Below, piece after piece: positions 52,445 to 64,000 of a DNA stretch of 64,000 nt. The stretch is from Anoplopoma fimbria (Eukaryota > Chordata > Actinopteri > Perciformes > Anoplopomatidae), in NCBI RefSeq assembly GCF_027596085.1, contig NC_072469.1, positions 19,933,281-19,997,280 on the forward strand, read 5' to 3'. Each line of letters opens with the position of its first letter. Position 1 is the first letter of the stretch. The translations under genes and the position numbers were made by a program. The notes below the pieces were generated by a model. It had not been told where the DNA came from. It saw only the letters and a list, made by a program, of their open reading frames with translations, and ran no database searches.

Positions 52445-55400
52445 AGGTTTAAAAAAACATTTATTGTTATTTTCACGGTAATTGTGTAGAGGCATTTACT
52501 TCATTCACAAAATAGGAACAGTAAAATTAATCAGACAAGAAAAATATATATGTAGTCTTTTTCTTACATTATCAATATATATATACACACATTGTAAAAT
52601 AGGACATTGTAACAAAAAGGAACCAAAAAGTGTAGCAATAAGCAAGTTATGATAGGCTACATCTGCAATGTGAATACAGATGTGAAATGGTTATTTAGTA
52701 AAATAAAAAAAATTCAGATCCTTCCTCTGTTTCACAGCAGGTTTTATGGCTTTGTTTACAAAGTTTAGACAAACCACAGTAAAGCTAATTTAAAACATGA
52801 CGCATCTAGCAATATGTGAAAAACCTAAATGTTTGTTTTAACACCATAATCCCCATTGTCATGGTAAAAACACATTTTTGCGCAATTTAGGCGCCATGCT
52901 TTTGGGCATTAGTCAGACGTTATGTATGTACACAGACATGTAAAAATCTCATGGCTGCACAGAAGCATTTCTTCCAAGACGACAATATTACAAAATTACA
53001 CTCAATTAAGCATTACAAAACACACACGCACACTTTAGTCTGAAGGCCAAACAGCCCAGAGAGAATATAGGCATTTTGTAAAACAACAAGACGACAGGTC
53101 CAATGTTTCAGAATCGGTGGCCATAAGTGATGAGTGGAACGAGCCAGGCTCCTTACAGATGATGCAAAACGTACATATTTTATCTTTTTCTTCAACTAAA
53201 TGTTTAGTGTGAGGGTTAAGGAGATCTACACATGATTGGATCATAACCTTGGCTTGAATCATGAACTCGGACAGCAATTTAATCTGCTAAATTGAGATTG
53301 AATCACAGTGTTTTTCTGATACTTTGCCCCCATGAGCATGATCCAAACATAAACAAATGTCTTCCAATCATTGGTTTGCAAATACTTAATTAATACTTGG
53401 CTCAAAAGGTAAAACATGATTGGAAGGATAAAACGTTAACAAAGAGGGGGCTGTTTTTAACCCTTTCATGCATAGAGGTCACTACAGTGGACAGCTATTC
53501 AAATGTTGTTTTCTTGTATATGCATGGGTTTTGATGGCATAGTTGCACATCAGCCACTACAGTGAGCGCTATTTTAGTGGCTGATGTGCAACTATGCCCC
53601 ATCATTCCATCAAATGACCCGTCTGTGGTACATTCAGCACAACTGTGACAATGATTACCAAAACAAAAAACAAAACACACCGTACAACACCACTAACTCA
53701 CTCTGCACGATAGAAACAGCTGTAAACTTGTAAACCACCAAAGTCGGGCGGGATCTAGTTAGTAGGAGGCTCTTCAAGCAAAAGTCAGAGATGTGATCAG
53801 ATAGACATGAGCAATGATAGACATCAGGAATTTGCCGGGCATCCCTCAGATGTGAACCGGAAAGTTGCATATAAATAACAAAATTCCTTGGGAAAAGGAC
53901 GAAACTAAATCCTGAACAATTGTTATTTGGTTACACTGACAAAATTGTCTTTAACAGATATTAACATGTCAAGTCATGAAATCTAATAAAAAATTCTTCC
54001 TTTACAGATGTTGCTTGACCCTCAGAGTCACTGACACTTCCCAGATGTTCAACACCGACACAAGAGGCTTAATTAGCAGTTCAAGTTCACAACACTGAGC
54101 TCACACCCAAGTACATATAGAGTAGACGAGGTGAGAAGAAGCTGTAGTCCACACCTCTCTTTCACGTCAGATCAGATGGGTTCAATTCACTTCCATTTCA
54201 AATGAGATATGGATGAGTAATAACAGGAAAATAACGCATTTTAATTGCATGTTATTTAATATTTAGTTCTGAAGAAAGCTGCACCTGCGTTATTAGACTG
54301 AAAGTGAATTGAGCCCTGAGCCACATGTTGATGAAGTTCAGAATTATCTCCATCTGAAGGAGGGGCAGATAACAGGAGATGTGTCGCCACCTGTCGGCCA
54401 GCGCTGGTATTGCAAGGACATCATGACCCGCTACAGGCAGGATGGATGGACACATGTTGTATAAAATAATGCCCCGCCACGACTTGAGAATTTGGTTATG
54501 ATAACATTGACCAGTGGGTGTAAGATAAAGCTAGGATGTTGTAAACACTTCAGGTTCAGAGGTCAGAGCTCCTGACAGATCAGCCCTTATTTGGCAATGA
54601 GTGTTGGTGTCTTATTAAAGGCTGAAACACTGAGCTGTAGAAAAACAGGCTGTCGACGTTGCGGCATGACATACTAACATAGGACTCTAAAAGAAAAACT
54701 TAGTGACGGATGCTGCACATTGCACTGTTTGAAATACATCTCCCAGGTCATTTATAAGCAGCATGATTTAACACAAGTTTGCCACAAAGAAACATTTTAA
54801 GCAGATTATTTTAGTTGCTGCTAGTTCTTAAAAGAAAGGACTGCCACTTCAACTGTTACACACATTCTCTCAAACAATACGCCGTAAATCACATGATCAT
54901 CCAACATCTGTTACACCTGGGATGCCTTTTGGACGTGATTTAAAAAAAAGAAAAAGCAGCACATTGTTTGATGGACATTGATAATCTACAAAGTGCAAAT
55001 GCGCCACCTTGTGCTGTGATATCCAAACACGCCATCCAAAACCAGCTACAGTCCTCCCTGTTTTGCACTGGTTCAGTTCACTGAAATCACACAGTAGAGT
55101 GTGAGTCTGTAAGATAGTCCAGGTTTTGGTGGAAACATCCATCTGAAAAAGTTCAAGACCACATATGCGCTCCAACATTATGAATTTAAAATAAAAGACA
55201 AAAAACTGTCACACAGGTAAACTGATCCATCTCCTTGAGGATGCACTGCCTTTCAAAAAAACACAAAAAGAAAAAACACGGGAGAGAAAACAAACACACT
55301 GCTCCAGCTTGACGCACACTCTTCACTGCAGCTTTGTGCCTATAAAATGAGTCCTGGTGCACCCAGGAAGCTCGAGGCATTAAAAAGTTTCTCATTAAAC

Positions 55401-55530
55401 ACCATAAGTAGCTCATATTCCTTCTGGAATTCTTGAATCTTTTCATCATCAATAAATGCTCCACTTGTGAGAAAACTTAATCTGAACAACACAAGGAAAT
55501 ATGTGTACAGTTGAATGTATGAGTGTAAGC

Positions 55531-55569
<39 letters not shown>

Positions 55570-55821
55570 TTGTGGTGTGAGAGGGAACAAGCTTGTATCA
55601 CATCATTTCCAATGATGGCGGGTGTGAGATTTGCTTAGGACACTGCATGCAAAAATGCCAATGCCATATATGCATTACTGTGCGAAATAAAAAAATGCAT
55701 TTCCATAGTTACTCTGAACGGGTCTGTGGGGATGGGGTTGCGCTGGGAGACTGTTGCCGTGGTGACAAACTAAAATGTTGCGTTGCTTAAGGCATCATAT
55801 TAGATGACGGAGGAGTTTGTC
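52445..55821 (-). other. zdhhc20: Probable zdhhc20 3' UTR exon
   Basis: The coding exon 13 is followed by a GTAAAT donor only 4 nt after the stop. A good acceptor (CTTCTTCGCCACAG) ends at 55822, so the message probably continues from 55821. A minus-strand AATAAA (plus TTTATT, 52460-52465) could end it, giving a 3' UTR of about 3.4 kb. It contains a 24-bp perfect hairpin (53536-53598) and a (GT)n run at 55531-55566. Confidence 0.5.
53458..53598. repeat. Perfect 24-bp hairpin and possible TTAA-flanked element end
   Basis: Arms 53536-53559 and 53575-53598 are exact reverse complements around a 15-nt loop. The upstream sequence starts TTAACCCTTTCATGCAT and contains CACTACAGTGGACAGC, echoed by CACTACAGTGAGCGC in the hairpin loop region. 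It resembles the edge of a transposon with a TTAA target, but no matching right end is visible. Confidence 0.6.
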
Positions 55822-55979
55822 CTGTGGCGAAGAAGAAACAAAACAAAGTGGATTAGGTACATTACTGTTGATTACATTCAAAATGTACATAATTGTGCGA
55901 TAAACTGGTGAAAAATCGGCCCACAACAAAAGTCGAGCTGTACCCACACCTCCAGACCGACTGACTCACATTTACCTGG

Positions 55980-58900
55980 TTAGGACTCGTTCTCCATGGA
56001 GATTGTAATGGTTTCACTGTCAGCTGCGAAGCCAAACAGAAAATATGTTAAGGTGGCAGATACCAGAAAGTGAGTTTGTTAATTCTGACGGTGAAATATG
56101 ATCACCCCTGATCGAGCTCACCTGATTTGAGGGTGTTATTAGCCTGATGGTCTCCGATGTTGTTGGCATGCTGGTCGTTGCTCAGGAGGCGGTTCTGTGA
56201 CTCGCTGACAGGACTCACAGGGACTTCGACAGCACTGGAAACATGCCCAACAAATAAAAAGAAAAAAGCAATATTAACTGTGCTTTCAAGGCTTCCTCAA
56301 AAGCATAAATCCCTTTTAGGGCCTCACGTCAAATAATATATATTTTATTATACCAAGATTGATCACCTTTTACTGGGCTCCGGCTGCAGGGTCACTGTGG
56401 CCTGCTCTACATCTGCTGCGTTGACCAGCCGTGCAGGGAACGTCAGACCGTCTCCCTGACTTTGGGAAACAAGGAGGACAGGAGACACTCAGGGTTAGGT
56501 GCATCCAGGCTGCAGGGCAACAGACTGCAGTTTGATTAGATTTCCTCTGGACTTACAACATAGGTAACCTGATATCTAAAAAGAGGAGATCCACTGCTTC
56601 CAAACTTTTCTTTAGCATAAAAACATGTCCCGATACATTTTTTACAAAATTACTGTGCTGTAAAATTCAACCCCAGAATCTATACTTCACTTAATCCAGT
56701 AGAAATGCTACAGGATCCTCTTTATCTTTTATGATTATTTCTACTTTTTTTCCCCCTTTACCTGGTGAAGATCGGCAGCAGCCAGTATTTCTTCTGGTCT
56801 CCGAAGACCTGCGCAATATTCTTCCGGAAACCCAGAGAGAAGCCGTTCTTATCAGAGCCTGTCCTAAAGACTGGTGCTCTGAACGCCTCTGCACAGACGG
56901 GACAACATGGAGAGACAAGCATGGACAGAGAGGACAAATACAGAGGCCGTTAAACAACCAACAGGTCCACTTCCACTTGATGGGGAAGAAATGGACTGAA
57001 GACAAGAATCTGTGAGAGTGAGAAGTTGTCATTTAACCTTAAAAAAATGATTTAACATTAATATTACAAATTTAAAACTAAAAGACAATTGAAAACCTCT
57101 TAAAAAAGGGTAATAATTGTGTTTTTGAACTGTGTGTGTGTGTGTGTGTGTTACCTATAGTGGACCGGTTCTTCCCTACAAGCCACAGGTGGTAGCTGAA
57201 GAGGGACAGAATACTGATGCAGAACATGGCCGCCACAAAAAAGAGAAACAAGACATGGAATTTGGCGTGAGTGTCTGCCAGCTCATTCTGGGGGAAGAAT
57301 CGGGAGAAAAAAAAGAGAACAAGAGACGAATCAGTGACATGTTCACACAAAGGGTATTTATGGCAAGAAGGAAATAAGAGAGAGAAAGGAAAAAGGAAAA
57401 AATAGAGAAATAAGAAAGGTCTCATGTGAACCACATCACTGCACGCACATCACGACAAAAACCATGGCAACGGCGGTGAGGCACTGCTAAAGGCTTTGGA
57501 GGATAGCTGGGTTACCTTTGGGCAGTTCTCTGCCGATTTCCTCCGGCAAAGCTTTAGTACAAACAGAAACAAGACTGGTTAGCAACACCAGGAGAGGTCA
57601 GGTAGGAGAGGAGGGAGCGCTAAGGAAACGGCAGGCAAGTCAGGGCCAAGTTAGGTGAAAGAAGGGGGGGAGAGCGGGTGAATGCACAAATTCTGCCCTG
57701 AATTGAAAGAACAAAGGAATTAAAGAGGAAGAGATGAGAGGAAATCGAAGGGAACAGCAACAGAAGAAAAAAAAAAGGAAAAGAGGGGAGGTGTTTGCAT
57801 AAGTGGTGTGACCGATGGTTCTGATAGCGGAGTGGGATACAGAGAAGAGAGGGATCAGTAAACAATGACCCAGTGTGCAAGAACTGGGGATAACAGAGGG
57901 GGGAACAGAGAGAGAGGGGTCAGAGAGTGCAGAGGAAAAACAGAAGAGCGGTACAGCTCAGCACAGGAGAGGTCAGCACCATGCACAACCAGCTCAGAGG
58001 ATGCTCCCCCAGACTCTGACATGCAAAAGGAATCTTGCATCCTCCGCAGCATCACCCATTCACATTCAGCACGTCATTTACTCACTGTCCAGAACTTTAT
58101 GAAATACTGCAGCACGGTGGCCGCAATGAACAAGCAGTACACCAGCGAGTAAGCCAGGAAGAGGATGAAAAACTTGTAGTTGGAGAATCCGACACAGTTG
58201 TTCACCCTGGAGATTCACAAATGCAGAAAAAGATTAGATGTGACATCACTTCCTTCCGGTTAGAAATCTTATCAGACTGAACTTTTAAAAAAAAGTTTGA
58301 CTCTTATGATTGCACCAAGACGGTAGTTTGCTTTCTTTGGTACAAACCAGAGTATAAAGCTCTGCTGCCTTCTTGTTTATGGTTAATCTAAGACTTTTAA
58401 TACAGTATGTTTTGCCACCTTAACTCGACCAAAAAAGTAAAAGTAAAGGGATTGACATTAAACAGCTCGATGGGCATGTTGCGAATAATGCTTGGCATGA
58501 GCTATCAAACTTATGTGTGAGTGTGTGATGTCATATGTACAGTATATATATATATATATATCTTTGTTTAGCAGGTTTTACATACCAGGGACAATGGTGG
58601 TCCATTTTCAGCACACACCTGCCACACACAGAATACACGGAGAGGACAGATTTAGAGAAACACAAGAAAAGCTTGATGTTAAAGGATAAAAGAGACAAAT
58701 ATGTTGGTTGACTCAAGAGGAAGTCTCAGAGGTAGCATGCAATAAATAAGGGTTTCTCACATGTCACATGCGGAGCAGTGATGACACCGGTCGGGCTTGA
58801 TCACTTGACAGCGGTCACAATAACGGATTGCTGCAACATGTCAACACAACAGGATCTTGTTATGGGACAACGCCAATACACTCTCACCTACACATTCACA

Positions 58901-61163
58901 TTTCAGACACACAGACGTACCTCCGGCTCCTGTGCGGGTGTACATAGGCAGACTGGTGGCGGCTCTCCATAGGATCTCTTGCTGGGTCTCCGGCCTCTCT
59001 TCCTTCTCATAACGCTCCTTCTCAGCTTTGGGCAGGCAGAACTGGAGTGGAGGAGGAGGGAATAAAAGGAGATTTTAATGTCAACAGGGGATTATAGAGA
59101 TGCAGAGTGGGCTTGTTTTTGGAGAATTAGGTTATTGTACCTCTTTGGAGGGGTTGGCAGGGTTGGTGAAAATGGTCTTCCAGTAAGACCATACAAACAT
59201 GATGAAAGAGAGGTGGAAGAAGATCACGTAGACAACTGGAGGGAAGCATTAAGCAAAATGTCAGAACCAACAGCATACAGTCTAAGTGACATCGAACATA
59301 GGCATTACCATTAAATAGACGATATAAGGAACTGCTGCTGTCGCTTGGTATATATGGAAACACAACACATCTTGTTGAACATGAGTGGAATGCTGAATGA
59401 GGAGCTGTTCTGCTTCAAGAACAGCGACCTCAGCACTTTGAGAGTGCATGTTTTCTGTGCCAGCCTTTTTTTAGTTAAGTCTACAGAGCATATTTCATCA
59501 GCTATTAGAAAGACTATTAAAATGAAGAGATAACTGGCTCTGCTCTGTTAATTCACACATATATGTTTAAATAACATTATTTTTATTTCACCAAGACACT
59601 TACTTTTCTCTCCTATACTGGGGATGGTGACTGAAAAAAAAAAAACAGAGAAAATTAAAACGTTAGATACAAAGACATTGTCATTTACACAGTGATGGTT
59701 ATATGGCAGCATTAGAACCAGTGGTTTTACATGCTGACAGTGGGCTTTAGAAAGATACATTCACAAGTCACAAAATGCTTAAAGGGATAAGAATGAAAGA
59801 AAAGAAAAACTATTTTCTGTAACTCAAAATTGTGTTTGTATTTTACACCCTTCCCCTTAAAACAAACACTAGAAAAGTTGCATTCAGTGGCTGTTCTGAA
59901 GCTTTCAGTCATTACACAACCTTTATCCCCAGTTATTTTTTTTATAATTTCCATTTATCTGAGCACTTTAACAAATTCATGTCACATAATGAGATTGTTT
60001 TGACAACTGTTTCCGAGATCTAACATGAGCTTTCAGTTTCAAGTTTTGGGTTAACATGGGAGAGAAAAAGCCCCTTTAGTCATAAATAAGGTCATTAGAA
60101 AATCAGAAACTGATAAACTCCATCTGCTGAGTAAAATTAACTTCCACTTTAAACAGTTGTGTCAAATGTCTTCCTTTTTTTCCCCTTCTTAGTAATAACC
60201 CTGGATTGTCTCACATCTTCAGGCACTTAAAAACCCCTTTAGATGATTCAATCATTCACTGCTCATAACTCTCGAGCACAGGGCGGACACATCTTAAGCA
60301 AAGTGGGGATCAAACAAATAGATATGGCCTCATTTTAAGGAGTCACCATAGGAAAAAATTACCATTAATCTAGTCTTTGTGATTGTTTTAAAGCTGTGAT
60401 AAAATGTATATACCCTGACACTAAATCTTATCAAGTGCTTGTTTAAGAAAGGAGATGCACTTATGACTTCTGGTGACTAGTAGTTCTCTTGAATACCTAT
60501 GTTGAATACACTTCCTGTAAGTCGCTTTGGATAAAAGCGTCTGCTAAATGACTGTAATGTAATGTAATGTAAGTGGAGATGAATGTAATCCTGATATGGG
60601 AACTCAAGAAATACACAAGCTATACATGACACCACTCACAGTTAATTTGTTATTCAGATTATAGATGTTTTCAACATGTTCTCTCATCTAAACTTCCAAC
60701 TCTCAGAGCCAAACACTTAAACCAACCTAATTACCAGTATTAGTCTAATGAGAAGGAAAGTATGCATCTGGTCAGCCAGCCAAACAGCCAAACACCAAAC
60801 ACAGATGTTTGGCTGTTTCATGTCACCACCCAGAAGACCAAAGATGTCCAAAAAAACAAATGTCTCCATTAAAACAAGGCAGCCCCTCATAGATAATTAG
60901 CTTTCTCTACATTTGGACAGGCTTGCCAACCCCATTGTTGAGCTGCAGTCCCTGTACTTCCTGCTGGCCAGCAGCTGTGTGCAATGAAAACACCGGCGTT
61001 TAAACACCTTACAGAGGCTTCGGACGGCTTCGGACGGCTACTTACATATACAAAGCTCCACCACGTAGGCGTAATACGACCAGCAGACGACCAGGGCGAT
61101 AAAAATCACAGGTATCCATGCTAAACCCCGTTGACAGCATCTCAGGACGTGTGTGGGCGCCAT
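55980..61163 (-). CDS. zdhhc20: DHHC palmitoyltransferase, ZDHHC20 type
   Basis: Membrane enzyme that transfers palmitate from acyl-CoA to protein cysteines. Coding exons: 61046-61163, 59604-59630, 59141-59235, 58921-59041, 58761-58830, 58586-58618, 58086-58206, 57516-57551, 57155-57287, 56762-56888, 56367-56459, 56122-56234, 55980-56023; 376 residues (human ZDHHC20 365). There are four hydrophobic spans. The Cys-rich domain is at 124-157, with DHHC at 150-153 (Cys153 forms the acyl-enzyme). STIEAF is the TTxE-type motif and [16 protein letters not shown] the PaCCT-type motif. ZDHHC20 is favoured over ZDHHC2 and ZDHHC15 by [17 protein letters not shown] and [14 protein letters not shown]; the C-terminus ISMENES recalls ZDHHC2, so the paralogue call is less certain than the family. 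Exon 8 (36 nt, [12 protein letters not shown]) looks like a cassette. The start is set by homology, not by the in-frame ATG at 61223. Confidence 0.9.
57516..57551 (-). other. zdhhc20: zdhhc20 36-nt in-frame microexon
   Basis: Encodes 12 residues ([12 protein letters not shown]) between FIKFWT and [10 protein letters not shown], a point where human ZDHHC20 runs on without insert. It has an acceptor with TACTAAAG and donor GTAACC. Both neighbouring junctions are phase 0, so skipping it keeps the frame. Confidence 0.7.
60435..60573 (+). mobile_element. L2-like LINE 3' end fragment in zdhhc20 intron 1
   Basis: Nearly identical to the 3' part of the insert at 17540-17677, ending TAAAAGCGTCTGCTAAATG, ACTG and (TAATG)n. 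Confidence 0.85.
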
Positions 61164-61243
61164 CTTTCTCCCTCTACTGGGGGAAAAGGGAGTGTCGACG
61201 TGTGACGTCACTGGGCTGAACATTTTTTTTTTTGGTTTTGGGA

Positions 61244-62354
61244 GGATTCATTTTATATATTGATTTGAATAAATTGTTATTTATGTACAACTATGTCACA
61301 AGAATTCCACATAACATTTATTATGCAATTTTTTTTTTTTATTTTTTTGTTGCTGCTGTAAAAAATGTTTAGGTGTATTTTGCAACTTTATAAACGCAAT
61401 TTGGAGATGTTTTTTTTTATTGTATAAATTGGATATAATATATGTAATTTGGAACCTGTACTTATTGTTTAGATTTTTATTGTATTTGTGTCAATAAAGT
61501 TTTGCAAAAAAAAAAAGGATTCATTTTATATATTGATTTGAATAAATTGTTATTTATGTACAATCAGGCTCAACTATGTCACAAGAATTCCACATAAGAT
61601 TTATTATGCAATTTTTTTGTTTTTGTTTAGGTGTATTTTGCAACTTTATAAACGCAATTTGGAGATGTTTTTTTTTATTGTATAAATTGGATATAATATA
61701 TGTAATTTGGAACCTGTACTTATTGTTTAGATTTTTATTGTATTTGTGTCAATAAAGTTTTGCAAAAAAAAAAAGGATTCATTTTATATATTGATTGGAA
61801 TAAATTGTTATTTATGTACAATCAGGCTCAACTATGTCACAAGAATTCCACATAACATTTATTATGCAATTTTTTTTTTTGTTGCTGCTGCAAAAATGTT
61901 TAGGTGTATTTTGCAACTTTATAAACGCAATTTGGAGATGTTTTTTTTATTGTATAAATTGGATATAATATATGTAATTTGGAACCTGTACTTATTGTTT
62001 AGATTTTTATTGTATTTGTGTCAATAAAGTTTTGCAAAAAAAAAAGGATTCATTTTATATATTGATTGGGATAAATTGTTATTTATGTACAATCAGGCTC
62101 AACTATGTCACAAGAATTCCACATAAGATTTATTATGCAATTTTTTTTTTTTTGTTGCTGCTGCAAAAAATGTTTAGGTGTATTTTGCAACTTTATAAAC
62201 GCAATTTGGAGATGTTTTTTTTATTGTATAAATTGGATATAATATATGTATGATGGCAAATGCTAGGATTTTAATTTGGAACCTGTACTTATTGTTTAGA
62301 TTTTTATTGTATTTGTGTCAATAAAGTTTTGCAAAAAAAAAAAAAAAAAAAAAA
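61244..62354 (+). repeat. Four tandem units ending in AATAAA and poly(A)
   Basis: Units start with GGATTCATTTTATATATTGA at 61244, 61517, 61775 and 62046 (lengths about 273, 258, 271 and 309 bp). Each ends with GTCAATAAAGTTTTGC and an A run; the last run is longest (about 23 A). Unit 1 lacks the ATCAGGCTCA segment and unit 4 has an insertion of about 28 bp near 62252-62275. Identity between units is high, so the array is recent. It fills the gap between the divergent zdhhc20 and N-acetyltransferase genes. ORFs across it are composition artefacts. Confidence 0.92.
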
Positions 62355-62655
62355 GAATTCTTCATTTTTTTTTTTGCTTTTTCACAATGTTGCTTTTTAA
62401 TAATAAACAAACTAGTCATTGAACCTTGTACCTTGTCAAAACGCCAAGCTGTTTACGGGGGTCATATCCACATATATTAATGTATTATTGATTGAAGCAA
62501 TGCCTGAGTTCAGGGCGGTGCTTATCTTTATAGGTTCCCTCAAGTTCACCAGGAAGCAACTGTTACAGGAACCGTGGACTCTGTAAATCTATCACCGAGA
62601 GGTTGAGGTCAACAGTGAAAGTATTATTTTCAGGTAATCCATAAAAAACCTGAAA
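62355..62655. other. Upstream region of the N-acetyltransferase gene
   Basis: About 300 bp with no gene. TATTATTTTCAG at 62622-62633 looks like a splice acceptor 22 bp before the ATG, as expected if an untranslated first exon lies further up; it is followed by GTAATC, so it could equally be read as a donor. Confidence 0.4.
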
Positions 62656-63519
62656 ATGTCTTCCGTTGAGATGCACCTGGAGACATATTTGTCGCGCATC
62701 GGGTTTGCAGGCCCAGCCGAGCCCAGCCTCGAGGTGCTGCGGTCGGTTCACAAAGGTCACCTGATGTCGGTGCCGTTTGAGAACCTCACGGCGCACAGCG
62801 GCGGACGAGTCCAACTGGACCTCCCTCTCCTGTACGAGAAGATAGTGAACCAGCGCAGAGGGGGTTTCTGCTGCGAGAACAACGGCCTCTTCTACTGGCT
62901 GCTGTCCCAACTGGGCTTCCACGTGACCCTGCTCTCAGGCCAGGTGAGGAGTATGATCACGGGCTACTACGGCCCACCTTTGGACCACTTGGTCCTCATG
63001 GTGAGCCTTGATGGGCAGCGCTGGCTGTGCGACGTTGGGTTCGGCTCAGCGGGCTTCAGCGTCCCCCTTTCCCTGGAGACCAGTGGCCCTCAGGAGCAGG
63101 GCCACCGAGTGTACCGCATCAGGAAGGACACTGGGTTGCACTTTCTGGAGTGGCAGCAGGAGGAGATAAAAGGGGCAGATGGAGACTGGACGGAGATCTA
63201 CAAGTTCACCCTTGACCCTCGGTGTCTGGAGGACTTTGACGAGATGTGTTGGTACCACCAGAGCTCCCCCTGCTCCATCTTCTTCTGCAAGTCTTTGTGC
63301 ACCGTTTTAAAACCAGGTGGAAGGCTCACCTACATCGGCCGCAGACTGACCAGCACCACATTTCCATCAGAAGAAACTGGGGGAGTGTTGGAAACCACAA
63401 CCAGGGAACTCAAAGATGAGGAGATACCTGGTATTCTAGCAGAGAAATTTGGAATTGTTCTAAATTCTCCACTCATACCAAAGGATGAGGCAATCACACC
63501 ACCGCCAGTCATGTATTGA
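62656..63519 (+). CDS. Arylamine N-acetyltransferase
   Basis: Cytosolic enzyme that moves acetyl from acetyl-CoA to arylamines and hydrazines by a ping-pong mechanism. The CDS is one uninterrupted exon of 287 residues, as in vertebrate NAT genes (about 290). The catalytic triad is visible: Cys72 in RRGGFCCENNGLFYW, His111 in PLDHLVLMV and Asp126 in CDVGFG. Other family marks are VPFENL near residue 40 and the C-terminal domain with FTLDPRCLEDFDEMCWYHQ. MSSVEMHLETYLSRIGF is the expected start. Orthology to a specific mammalian NAT cannot be assigned. It is divergent from zdhhc20, with the tandem repeat array between them. AATAAA follows at 63632. Confidence 0.94.
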   Translation: MSSVEMHLETYLSRIGFAGPAEPSLEVLRSVHKGHLMSVPFENLTAHSGGRVQLDLPLLYEKIVNQRRGGFCCENNGLFYWLLSQLGFHVTLLSGQVRSMITGYYGPPLDHLVLMVSLDGQRWLCDVGFGSAGFSVPLSLETSGPQEQGHRVYRIRKDTGLHFLEWQQEEIKGADGDWTEIYKFTLDPRCLEDFDEMCWYHQSSPCSIFFCKSLCTVLKPGGRLTYIGRRLTSTTFPSEETGGVLETTTRELKDEEIPGILAEKFGIVLNSPLIPKDEAITPPPVMY

Positions 63520-63631
63520 TAATGCTTTACACCTCCATAGGGCAAAATGATGTGAGAAATGTATATTCTCATTTAAATGACTGCAACATTTTTGTATAAT
63601 TTCTTATTCAAGTTTGAAAAAAAAACACCCA

Positions 63632-63637
63632 AATAAA
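63632..63637 (+). terminator. Candidate poly(A) signal of the N-acetyltransferase gene
   Basis: AATAAA 113 nt after the stop codon. Confidence 0.55.
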
Positions 63638-64000
63638 CTTGTAAAACATTAACCACATGTACAGCATTTTACAACACATGTAACAAAAAAGATAAATTGT
63701 CAGTCTGATTTAATAAATTATACATACACTTTTAAGATGTACAATGGTCATTGCATTAATCCATATCCGTCTTTTTTTTTTTCCCAAAGACAAAGTCTGC
63801 GTTCAAAGTATTTACACATGTACAGTTATCAGGCAGCACTTTACAAAGCAAGGCATGAACGACAATACAGATGTTGAGCTTCATATCAAACCTCTAACCC
63901 TCATCCTCCCACCTACTCAGATTGTGTGTGGGGGGGAATACTCAGCTGTCCCATGATTATAATACATTTTCCCATCTCGCCTTTGATGGGCATGACAGGG
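63638..64000. other. Right-edge sequence, nothing recognised
   Basis: AT-rich, with a T run at 63771-63782 and a G run at about 63930. No exon is seen. Confidence 0.5.

Noticed and set aside
61746..62253. Two similar ORFs of 93 and 73 codons
   Set aside because: They lie in successive units of the AT-rich tandem array and reflect its repetition, not coding.
62563..62922. 119-codon minus-strand ORF
   Set aside because: Shadow of the N-acetyltransferase CDS on the opposite strand.

Overview
This window is eukaryotic genomic DNA from a ray-finned fish, most likely a percomorph teleost. The evidence is vertebrate-type multi-exon genes with GT-AG introns, very dense CA/GT microsatellites, and fish-type repeats (L2-like LINEs with a TGTAA tail, tRNA-derived SINEs, Tc1-like and other inverted-repeat elements). 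No prokaryotic, viral or CRISPR system was seen. I rebuilt every gene by joining exons with consistent splice phase. Gene identities rest on remembered family sequences, not on a database search.

Layout, left to right. (1) 1-8735: one very long intron of pola1 with no exon I can recognise. (2) 8736-18037, minus strand: the first 26 coding exons of pola1 (DNA polymerase alpha catalytic subunit, 994 residues in the window); the last third of the protein lies beyond the left edge. A promoter with E2F-, ETS/CRE- and CCAAT-like sites sits at about 18.1-18.2 kb. (3) 18.3-22.0 kb: a Tc1-like miniature element, a decayed LINE reverse transcriptase, and intergenic DNA with one unexplained ORF. (4) 22047-27973, plus strand: pcyt1b (CTP:phosphocholine cytidylyltransferase B), 8 coding exons, including a 13-codon first exon and an apparent one-base frameshift in the last exon. 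(5) 32259-38393, minus strand: pdk3 (pyruvate dehydrogenase kinase 3), complete, 11 exons, 406 residues, convergent with pcyt1b. (6) 38.7-39.3 kb: a GATAA-rich repeat array. (7) 41206-49387, minus strand: slc51a (organic solute transporter alpha), complete, 8 exons, 324 residues; its first intron holds an internally deleted LINE and a SINE with the same tail. (8) 55980-61163, minus strand: a DHHC palmitoyltransferase, best match zdhhc20, 13 coding exons, 376 residues, with a long 3' UTR to the left. (9) 61244-62354: four tandem copies of a unit of about 270 bp that ends in AATAAA plus poly(A). (10) 62656-63519, plus strand: a single-exon arylamine N-acetyltransferase.

The genes are independent housekeeping and metabolic loci, not an operon. 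Two are involved in lipid handling (pcyt1b makes CDP-choline; slc51a exports bile acids and steroids). The gene order is informative: pola1-pcyt1b-pdk3 matches human Xp22, while slc51a lies beside PCYT1A on human 3q29, so the window seems to keep an older linkage. The most interesting non-coding signals are 98-bp perfect direct repeats around a LINE end, a perfect hairpin placed just after a pdk3 splice donor, dinucleotide repeats abutting splice sites, and the oversized pola1 intron.
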